In this document: positions 49,264 to 61,200 of the stretch, piece by piece
Numbering within the stretch: position 1 is the stretch's first letter
How the letters are laid out: every line of letters starts with the position of its first letter
Assembly (NCBI RefSeq): GCF_000150275.1
Contig: NW_002060944.1
Location: forward strand, 3,596,474 to 3,660,473
Direction: 5' to 3'
DNA length: 64,000 nucleotides
Source of the DNA: Trichoplax adhaerens
Taxonomy: Eukaryota; Placozoa; Uniplacotomia; Trichoplacea; Trichoplacidae
Translations under genes and position numbers: made by a program
Notes under the pieces: generated by a model
Databases searched by the model: none
What the model was told of the DNA's origin: nothing
The model's input: only the letters and a program-made list of their open reading frames with translations

Positions 49264-52200
49264 GTAAATAAAATACACGTATCCTGCCAATTCAATTACA
49301 CCCACTTTTATATCATTGACAGCGAGTTCCATACTAATAATGACCATAATTTGATTTTTAAAAATTAAAAAGCGACGATTTACATGTCGCGTAGAGCTCA
49401 TTCTTAGGGTAGTCATTGATATAATTACAAATTGATTAATTTTTAGCAATCCACTTCCAATCAGTAACTTAATTTTAAGTATCAACCAATTTCCAATTTG
49501 ATAGAATAGCGATTACTCATCAACTGATGAAGGTTACAGTCAATTTGTTAAATCTATTTTGGAAATGCAATTGGTTTACAACATAGTTTTGCTAGAAGTT
49601 AAATTTTAAGATATAATAGTGTAGATTTGATGCTTAAAATTTTTCCAATATTCTATCGTAAATTAAAATTATTGACGCCTTGCTTCTATACAATATATAA
49701 TATTAACGTATGCGTATGCCCCATATTGTAGAACGATTTAGTGTTTAGAAGGTACATTTATGATAACGAAAAATAACAATCAGAAGTTCATACTGTACAG
49801 TATTCCATATATTCTTTAAAAAATAGAAAACAACGTTCAAATAGTATCAATAGTATATTTTATTAAGTGTATATGTATTCAAGGTGAACAAGTAAATAGA
49901 TCATAATCAGTATAGCAAGTATTAATAACTTTTCCATTTTTTATATTTAAAGAATCATTTATGACTATTATCCTTTTCTAATTTTTACTATAAAAATTTG
50001 CCTTAATCGTTACAATTACTTTCTAATTTGTTTTGAATAAAATCACGTAGACAATCGTTAGAACTATCGCCGATACTTTTTAAAGCTCATCGCCGTTTCA
50101 TATTGGAATACTTAATCAGCATAAACGAAAAGTATTCCTAGACGGTATACTAATGAGCTACTAGTAAGCATTCAATTGTATAAGTAATATGGCGATAAGA
50201 TGAGTATGATTTTGGCCAGCGCTAATTTACTTAAATTAGTACTGGACGTAGTTTCAAATCTCGGGTAGGAAGTTACCTGTCTTCATATTTATCATACAAA
50301 GATCATCTAATGCGTATCCAACAAAGTGATGTAATGGAAATTTAACAGTGTTTGATCATCAACGGATGAAACTCTAAGTCATTTCCTGCAAATTTTTCCA
50401 TTTAATTAATATTTGATAATTATTAGCTTTTTCTTACCGTAGCATGTCTACCTATTTATACAGTAATATAATCACATAGAAACTAGACTGCTAAATTTAT
50501 ATCATTTCTGTCAATCCAGTATTATTGATAATGTCAATTATCGCATTTATAGATTACGTCTGTTATCAATCTATTCAACGAGGGAAATATTTTTATTGCT
50601 GTGGGTGAAGAACCATTCAATCCTACCAACTTCACTATTCAATTTTATAACGGTTCAGGTAATAATTAATTAAACTGGTCATTTCTGTCTGTCTTTCATA
50701 TTATCCTTGCTTACAAGTGAATTACAAATTAAATTTAATTATTTAAATCAGTTAAAAAAATGAAAATCATTTTTTTAGTCTTACCTACAACACCTTACAA
50801 CAGAACATCTCAAGAAATGTCACGAAAAGGTTATAGAACATCGGATGATATTGCTCGAGGTTTGTATTCTATCTAACATGCTAGCAATCTGAAAGGTTAA
50901 TGCTGTTTACGAAATAAAATAACACTCTAACGCGAAAATGTCTCATTATTACGGCAATTATAGCCAAAACAGCGCCGTTGTCTCGAAAACATAATAAGGT
51001 AAGAATAACAAAGATAACTTACGTAATTTAAATGTCCATATAGTCATTACATAGCATCTACATACTCTAGTAATACTGGTGTGGCAATAACTTATTTTAT
51101 TTTATGCCAAGAAAATTAATAAAAATTATCTGCATGGAATACCAAGAAATACTTCAGTAGCTTGCTCTTATAACAACACAACATGTTGCAAATTTATCCT
51201 TCACCTTAACTTCCGATCGATCACAATTTGCATCGAAATATTTGGACTTCGTTGATGTCAAATGTACTTGATCTTTTAACATCTAATTGAGATAGTTCAA
51301 TAGGAGTACTTTTTTTATTAACCTCTTTGCCTAACAACTCAACCCTTTCTGATATGTATCAAAATGGTTAGGCTTGATGCTGTAATGTGTATAGAATGGA
51401 TAATTTATCATTACACAAAAGCGTAGGCTCTTCTAACAAGAACATGAATTCGTTATATTACCTGGAAAATTTAATTTTTATAATAATTATTCTATATTAC
51501 TCTTATAGTATGACGATAAACGTGATAAGGGAACTCGATCATTACTTGAGCGTGAGCAATTATCGCCATACGCAATTCCACTAGAGCGACCATGGACAGT
51601 CAATAGCCACAGCTTATATTCTAACTCGGGACTAAGAACCGAGCTATCAACAGACACAAGGTTTGATATTAGTAAGGAAAGCGACAAACTACAACATCTT
51701 GCTAATTTAATCGGTCCTGAAATACCACCACCATCGCTAAGTTATAACGGTCAATTAACTAAAGAGCAAGACTGGAATCAGTTATTAGCGCAAGTACAGC
51801 AAAGCCAATCTAACGATCAAGATGCATACAAGACTGTTAATTTCTCATCCAATAATTCAAGATGGAGGCCAAATTCAGCACGTAGTGATAAGAGTCTCTC
51901 ATCCTTGTCAAGTTTAGAAGACCGTCCTATCCAACCTGTTCCACCTTCATCAATGAATCGTCCAAAGTCAGCTAATTTACGTCATCGCCGAACTCTGCAT
52001 ACTACATCAGGAAATGAACAAGTTCAGAAAGAAGGCGTACCGATGACCAAAAGCGTCGATAATAGTATTGTATCTGATGATGTTAGCGATGATCGAGCAT
52101 CAAGACTACTTGATAATAGTTCTAATCACTCCTTTATTCCATCGCCACCAAAAACAGATAAATCGAAGCGATCCAAGTATAGTCGGCGAAGACTCAAAGG

Positions 52201-55200
52201 CAGAGGAAAGCAGTTATCAAGTTGTTATTCCGATTCTAGTATGGATGAAGCATCTAGACGATCATCAGCAGCAAGAGATGAATATTACAGTAGTCATAAC
52301 GAAACTCTACGTAATCATCGTAGCGTTAAAAATGAAGTTGCTAATCAACATAAGCCAATCACTACAGATACTGCCGTGCAGTGTGATAGTGATTTAGCAG
52401 AAGAAAAGAACCCTCCACCGTCATCAGATATTCAGAATAACGAAAGCAATATAATGCCGCAAAGTGTTTCTAACATCATTGATAACTTTGCTAATAGACA
52501 AGCAAATCTAGTTATTATGAGAGCAATTATTGATGTAATGAAAACCAATAATGATTACGATCAGGCAGAAAGCAAGAATAATCCGTTACCTACAAATACT
52601 AGTACTGACTTACCCACAGTAAGGTCTAAATTATCACCTTTAATTTATGAATTTGCAAATAGGCAAGCTAATTCAATAATGATGAAAGCTTTCATTGATG
52701 TCCTTGAAATTAAGAAATCAGCAATAATAGAACATTATCATCACGTTGTAAATAATGCCATTACTCAATCTAGTATCAATAATAATGACTTAAAGTCAAC
52801 AGAACTAACTGTATTTAGTAATTCAGATAATGTTAATAGCAATTCAGGTGAGACTCACAGGAATAAGGATATAAATCAAAATGTACTTAACGGTGCCGAA
52901 GCATCATACGATGAAAATGAAATAGCAATCAGTGAAGCTTCCGTTGCCTCCACCCAACAAGATATGAATATTATCAATATGCAGATAGATCGAGAATTGA
53001 ACAAATATCAGTTAAGTCATGCCGATACAACTACAGCGATAAGTGAAAACGAAAATGTGATAACTTTATCACACGACCAAGGCATTAATAATGGCCCATC
53101 AAACATAGAGCTTACTAATTCGGCGGAGTTACCCCAAAATGACGATCAGTTAAGTCAGCCAAATGCCAGTAAAGTGTTAGATGAAGACGAAGAGATTACC
53201 TTAGACTACCAAAAGCTCGATCAAAATGAAGATGACTATCCATCAACTGTAGAACTTGTTAATGAAGTAGAATTGACAAAAACTGAACATGGCATCGAGT
53301 CATCTCAAGAGCCAATCATCCCAGGAGTTGAGGTTATTCTAGAATCACAAAACCATCCAGTCGTTGCTGTTGCTAGTGAATCATTAATGGATCTTCTTCC
53401 ATTACAAAAATCAGCAAATATGAGTGATAGCGATATCGACGCTCAAGATAATAAGGAAATATTCGCAAATACAATGGACCAGAATGCTAAAAATGGTTCT
53501 GAATTGGGAAACAGCATTACTACGGAACAAAATGTGAACGATTCCCAATTGATCGAAAGCTATAAAGCAGCTCTTGCAGGAACAAAATATGAAACTGATG
53601 AAGCAGAGAGCCAAATAGCAGGTACTACTTTAATCGCTGGCGATTCCACAAATTTAATTACAGCACGAAGTCAAGATAGCGTTGAAGACATTCTTGAACC
53701 TTCTATGGAATCCTTTTCAGTTGGCAGTAGATCAGACAGTGAAAACTCATATGAAGATGAAATTGAAGAGCAAAGTCCTGAAGTCGACAATACTAATGGA
53801 CATAACCAAGAAGATAGTATGATTAAGGCGTTCGATGCAGATATTATTGATCAAGAAATGGATCAAAACCCCATCAAGATAGCTCAAGAAAATTTGGCTA
53901 GTGATCAAGAGATACATGACAAAATTTCTATATCATCAAGTCATCAGAGTCCCGATCAACAAAGTAGTAGAGAAGAAATTATAGAAGCCTTATCAGTTAT
54001 TCCACCGGAACAAATGGTTGTATCGCAGGTTCTAGAAGATGGACTCAAAGCAAATAATACATCAGTAAAATCCGGTAACTCACAAGAGGATATAATATTT
54101 AATAATGATACTATTAGTATAGAAACAACACCAAATTTGCCAAATGATCAAGAAGTAGATGAGAGGATTTCTACATCGAGTAATCAAGCTGCTGATCAGC
54201 AAAGTGCTCAAGAGGAAACTTTAGAAGTCATATCAGCTGTCCCACCAAAACAGATTATTGCATCGCAAGCTCAAGAAAATGAAAGCGATGCAAATAACGT
54301 ATCCGTAAAATCTTATAACTTACAGCAAGAGGCAATCTCCAATATCGATGTTAATAATATAGAAACAACACCAAATTTGCCTGGTGAGCAAGAAATTGAT
54401 GAGAAAGTTCCAACAAGTTATGGGGCTGTTGGTCAGCAAAGTATTCAAGAAGAAATTTTAGATGATATTTCATCTGTTGTATCGCAGGTTGTAGATGATG
54501 AAACTGATGCAAATAATACATTAGTAAAATCTGATAACTTACAACAGGATGTAATTTCTAACAATGAAGCCACTAGTATAGAAATAGCAACAAATTTGCC
54601 TAGTGATGAAATTGATGAGAAAATTTCTGCATCAAGCCATCAGTCTGTCGATCAGCAAAGCATTAATGAAGAAATTATAGATGATGTAACTGCGGTTACA
54701 TCAGAGAGATGATAGCATCACAAGTAATGGAAGACAAGGCTGATGCGAATACCGCAACATTTAAACCTGATAGCTTACAACCGGATACAATCTCGGATAA
54801 AGAAGATAATAATGCTACTGATAAAAAGGAAGCAGTAGAAAATAAGAAAAGTTATAATGATAATGATAGAAGGGTAGAACAAGCTACTGACAACAAATCA
54901 TCAGAACCCGATGATGTAGTGGCAACGAACCAAATAAAGTCCCAAACAAACAGCAATTCGCCACCAGATGATACTCGATCGAACTCAGAACGTAGCAAGC
55001 CTACTAATAAAGAAGGAAAAAAATCAGAAAAGTATAAGAAGAAAGATCAGAAACATGATCCAAATAAGAAACAAAATTCGAAGGAAAACATCGTAGCAGT
55101 TGTCCCTGCCACAGAAACTGGCAATGAAGACCTCAAGCCTGTAAATAACAATCAAAATGAAGAAGACTTACAAGTACATTATGTCAGCACTCCTAAAACG

Positions 55201-58200
55201 GACACTAAAATTAGTGATGCATCTAATAGTTCTGCTAAGGGAAGTCATCTCCACAATCAATTAATCGATCAAGAATCGGAGAATGCTGTAACCGAAAATA
55301 GATCTTCTGATGTAGTGGATCATAATTCTGTGTTACCGAGTGCTAGTATAAATCATAAAAAGGAGGAAGAGTCAGCAAACGTTGCTTCATCATCTCCCGG
55401 TAAAGAAATAGAGCATCATATTGATGATGATCAATCTCATCTAATCGAAACCATCCAAAAAGATAACTCCAATATAGAACTTTCCGAACCAAACGCTGAG
55501 GATATCCAAAACATTCAAGAGGATACTGTAGTATCGCCACCAAATGAAAATGTCGTAAAAGCAACTGCTGAAGCTTCAGAATTAGCTGAAAAAGCAGAAA
55601 TCGATGCTAGATATAACCAGAGATCATCATTAACGCTTTCTGAAAATGTCAATTCTCAAATATCAGATGAGAAAAGCAGCTATAACAAACTTGAAGAAGA
55701 TCAAGAGCAATTACTGCAGTTACATGACAACGAATTAGTCAACGCTGTAGATAGAGATCAAACTGAAAGCATTGCTAACGCTAGCTTCTCCAGCCAGTCA
55801 AATGTTACTGAACCTTCTCCGAAAGTCGATGAGATCTTAGAAGACCATCAAAGCCAAACAAACGATCATCAAGCCAAGGTAGAAGATAATACAGCAATTA
55901 ATAATTTACTTCAGTCATCTCATCAGGTTTCAGAAGATCAACTTCAATTGCAAGGAAAAAGTGACCAAACAGAAAATAATCATGATGTGAATGTAGCTGA
56001 AATAGGGCAGAAAATAGAAAATCAATCCACAGATGATCAACAAGATCAAACTATGGCAGTAGATCTATCACAGAGAACGGAAGAGCATTCCTCTGTCGTT
56101 AGCCAAAGTAACGATCATCCTAACGATACAAAGAGTGTCCAAGATCAAGATAATGAGCAACAAAGCACAGAAAGTGCAAGCCATGATGGTCCTATCCAGG
56201 ATAAAGCATCAGATAGAATGAGTGTTAGAGATAATATAAATATCCCTACCGATTCAATATTACCCAAAGCTCATGTAGGAATGATTACTAATAAGAATAC
56301 CACTGAAAATAGTTCATCTGAGGATAAGAAAGAAATATTCAAAAATCATCCGGCCGATCAAGAATCTACAGCGAAGGGAGAAATTGAGAACAAATTTTCA
56401 GATAACAAAAATAATTTGGCTTCCCAAGACAGCCATCAGAACAATATTACCGATGATCATTCGAATAGACTTGTAGCAGAAAACGAAATTATAGCTAAGG
56501 CAAACGAGAGCATCGATGATAGCACCATTGATTCGACAGATGATAAACTGATTTCAACTCAACATAGAAGGGATGAAATTGAAGAAAGTAACAGTACCAT
56601 CGAGAACCGATCGGAATTGAATACAGAAGTTCCTGACCAAGATCGAATTAAAAACAATTTGAAGAATGAAAGTGAGGACAAGATCGATCACTATCAAAAT
56701 AGCGAATCTCTAAAAGATGACATCAAGTCAACTAATGACAATAACAACCAGGAAGTAAATGATCAAGAAGAAAAACTAAATAGTGATCACTCATTGCCTG
56801 GGGACGAGGAAATAGGTCGATATCACCAGCCTATAGTTGCAGAAAATAAGAACATAGAAAAAGACTCAGTATTGAGCAAAGATGAAGATGATAATCTTAA
56901 TAGTAAGCCATCAACAATGGAGAAGGAGGAAATACAAGCAAAAAATAACGAAATAAATCAAGATCAAACGGCAGGTCAAGCGAATGATGAGCAAGTAGAA
57001 TCGATCATAGCAAAGGATAGTAATGTTAATGAAATCATGGTCGACGAGACCACTGTCGATAGTAACGAAGCCGAAATTAATGCTGCAGAAAATACCCATT
57101 TCAATACACCAAGAGATAGAATAGATCAATACGAAAGTAGAGACAGGGATCAAACTACTATCGATGATAACGAAACCAAAATGGATACTAGAGACAGTAG
57201 CCACTTCAATTCGCAAGAGCATAAAATAAATGAAAATGGAGCCATCACTAGAGAGAGCGAAGCCAATCCAATTATTAATAATGAAGCCATTGAAGAGGGT
57301 AAACAAGGAGAAATTAGTACCGGAGAAGAGAGCCACCCAAACTTGCAAAACGAGAATACTAGCCAGGACGCAACCATGATTACAAATCAAAAGGCTGCAA
57401 GTCCAATTTCAGCTGAAAAACATATCCAAGAAGCCACTGATCAAGATATTGATCAATCTAAAGATGGTGATTCAACTCTGTTAAGGGAAGATGACAAGAA
57501 GGATGCCAATGGTTATCAATCCAATGATAACCAGGTAACTCTTAGTCAAGGCAAGGAAACTGAACAAGTTCTTCATAATCAGTATTATGATAGCGGAACT
57601 GTAGAAAAAGATGAAGATGGAAACGTAACGACAACCGACAAAAATTTAACGAGCCAAGATAATAATATAAGTCTAAATGATGGGACTCTAACCAGAGGAG
57701 ATATTCCAACACAAAATACTGAAAAAGATGATCAAAATAACGAACCATCGAAAGAGTTGCAGGTAGAAACAGATAAAAGTTCCGTTCTTCAAGATGTCGA
57801 GAATAACAATAATCATCAAACAACACAAAATCTCCTTGAAGAAAGGAATAACTTAAATACCAATCAGCAATCTGAGAACGAAGAGAAATTTCAGGAAATT
57901 AGCAAAGTTAGACATGATCAAATAACGGAAGATGAATCCATAAATGATCGAGGTGATCGAGAGCCAGAAGGGAGAAGTAATGACCATTTTAACATCAATA
58001 AAGATCAAAATGATGAAACTAATCAAGGACTTAACGACAGCCAACATGGAGATCAAGAACAAGAAAAAATGAAGAGCGATAAACTTGACGTCCATGAAGA
58101 AAATGGAATCGCAAAGCACCAATCTTCTGGTCACGAAGTGGATAGAGAAACCAATGGAAAGGTGCAAGATCAACATGTAAATGATCAAGATGATGGAATC

Positions 58201-61200
58201 AAGCCACAAGTGAATGACGACCAACATTTAGAACAAGAGCGTAAAGAAGGAAATCATGATCACGCTACTAGTGATAAGAAAAAGAGTGAACAAGGAGAGC
58301 TTTCGGATCATCATCTAGAAGGCAAACCTGCAGACGATCATAGTAAGCAAGAAATGAATAATAGCCAGAATACTCAAGAAGAAATCGAGAAGACAGATCA
58401 TAGTAGCAATAATAAGGCAGCAATTGAACAAGAGCAAATTTCCGATGAATTGAGAAATAAAATCAACGGAAAGGCAGAAGGCGAATCTGTAAATAATCAA
58501 GACAGTAAAGGACCAGAAAGTCAATCTATCAATAATCAGAAAGCAGTAGAAGAAAGGCAACTATCTGATCATGAATCAGAAAGTGAAGTGGATCGAAAGG
58601 TAGACGATAGGTCTACAGAGGATTATGATAAAGTTGAAAAAGAAAATGACAATAACCAACGTTTAAATCAACAACAAGAGAAAATCAATCATGATCATCA
58701 CATTGCTGATAATGAGACAACAAAGGAACAAGAGCAACTTGTAGGCCATGAATTGCAAAGTCAAGTCGATCGAACGATAGAAAATGAACCTGTAAATAAT
58801 CAAAATAATGACCAAGTTGGACAAGAGATCGATGGCAGCCAACGTTTACAACAAGGAGAAACAGACGGTCATGATCATACAGCTAGTACTGACAAAGCTT
58901 TCGAGCAAGAACATCCTTTAGCTCATGAATCGGACGGCGAAGTTGATGTAAAGATGAAAGAATCTGTCAATGATCAGGGCAATAACGAAGTCAAGCAAAA
59001 AATTGATGATAGTCAATATTCGGATAGAGAACCAGAAGAAATAAATTATAACAATCATAACATCAATAATGAACAAGAACAGACTTCAGGTCATGAATCG
59101 GAAGCCAAAACCGATCGAAAAATGGAAGAATCTGTAAAGCATCAACATAACGATGAAGCGAACCAGGAAACTGATGATAGCCAGTCCTTAGACCAAGAAC
59201 AAGAGCAAATTAATAGCAAGGCAACTGAAGAGCAATCGTTAAGCCATGAACCAGAAAGCAACGGAGATTCAACGATGGTAGATGAAGCCGCAAAAGATCA
59301 GCATGACGAAGTTAAGCCCGATGGCAGCCACCTTTTAGATCAAGGGCAAGAAGAAATGAACCATAACGATCATAATATCGATAGAGAGGAAGCAATGGAA
59401 GAAAAACAACTTTCAGTTCATGAATCTGACGATAAATTGGATGGAAAGATACAAGATGTGCCTGCAAATGATCAAGATAATAATGAAGTTAAGCAAGAAA
59501 TCGATCCAAGTCAACATTATGATCAAGAGCCAGAAGAAGTGGATCACAAGAACCACAACGTCGATGATGAGAAAGCAATCGAAGAGGTGCAAAATTCAGA
59601 CTATGCATCGAAGGACGACTTCGGTCGAAAAGCCGATGATGAACCTGCCAGAGACCAAGATCACGACGAAGTTAAACAAGAAACCGATGATAGCCAACAT
59701 TTATCTCAAAAGCAGGAAGTTAGTCATGACGATCATGAATCCAAAAATGAGAAAGAGATGGAGCAAGAGCAAAATTTAGGTCATGAAGCTGAAGAAGAAT
59801 CAAAGGTAGAAAATATGCCCGTAAACGATCAAGGTAATGCCCAAGTTAAAGAAGAAAGTGATAGTAACCAACAACTAGATCAAGAACAAGGAATAAATAA
59901 TGACGACCATGCCATGAAAAGTGAGACAGCAGCTGAAGAAGGAGAACTTCTAAGTCATGAAGTTGAAATGGATCGAAAACCGGAAGATGAAAACGTAAAT
60001 GATCCAAATAATAGCGAAGTGAAACAAGAAACCGTTAGCAATCCACATTTAGATCAAGAGCAAGAAACAAGTAACGATAACCATAGCATGAGTGATGAGC
60101 AGGCAATCGAAGAAAGGCAACCTTCAATTCATGAATCTGAAGGCAAAATCGATCAGAAGGTGGAAGATGAACCTGTAAATGATCATGATAATGCCAAACA
60201 AGGAGAAATAAATCATGATAATCATAACATCGACCATGATAAAGCAATGGAAGAAAACCAAGTTATAGGTCAAGGATCCAATGACGAAGTGGATCGAGAG
60301 ACACAAGATGAATCCATAAACGATCAAAATAATGATAATGTCAAACAAGAAACCGATGACAGCCAGCATTTAGAGAAAGAGCAAGAAGAAATAAATAACG
60401 GCGACACTAATGTCGACAGAGAGAAAGCAGTCGAGAAAGAGCAACTTTCAGGTCATGAATCTAAAGGCGAAGTCGATCGAAATGCAGAAAATGAATCTCA
60501 TAATGATCAAAACGTCGATGACGAGAAAGGAGCTGAGAAGGAGCCACTTTCAGGTCATGAAACTGAAAGCGAAGTCGATCGAAATGAATCTCATAATGAT
60601 CATAACGTTGAAGATGAGAAAGTAATTAAGGGAGGAGAACTGGCGAGTTATGAATCTGTAGGCGAAGTCAATGGAAAAGCAGATGATGGATCTCATGATG
60701 ATCATAACCTCGATGGTGAGAAAATGATTGAGAAAGGAGAACTGGCAAGTCATGAATCTGTAGGCGAAGTCAAAGGAAAAGCAGAAGATGAATCTCATGA
60801 TGATCAAAATATCAATGATGAGAAAGAAGTTGAGAAAGAGCAACTATCAGGTCATGAATCTGCAGGTGAAGTCGATCGAAAGGCAGAAGATGAATCTCAT
60901 AATGATCAAAACGCCAGTTATGAGAAAGGGCAATCTGAAGGAGAAATAGATCAAAAGACGGAAAACGAATTAAATCAAGAGCAAGAAGAAATGAATAATG
61001 ACGGTCATAACATCGAAGATGAGAGAACGCTCAAAGAAGAGCAGCTTTCAGTTCATAAATCTGAAGGTGAGCTTGATCGGGAAAAAGCAGTTGAGGAAGG
61101 GCAACTTTTAGATCATGAATCTAAAAGCGAGATCGATGGAGAGAAAGCAGCTGAGGAAGGGCAAGTTCTAAGTCATGAATCTGAAGGTGAGATCGCTAGA

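Larger units (their letters stand above)
51509..54712 (+). other. Exon 5, first part, up to the frame break
   Basis: About 1,067 codons without a stop, encoding a hydrophilic Ser/Asn/Glu/Asp/Gln-rich chain. Notable parts: a basic patch at about 52,150-52,220 (RSKYSRRRLKGRGKQ), two related predicted helices (52,481-52,543 and 52,649-52,714) and four 73-80-residue repeats from 53,972. The apparent end TGA at 54,710 is not taken as the true end, because the same repeat unit goes on in another frame. Confidence 0.85.

Noticed and set aside
54704-54712. Programmed ribosomal frameshift in the giant exon
   Set aside because: No slippery heptamer or downstream stem is visible, and comparison with sister repeat units shows simply one missing base.
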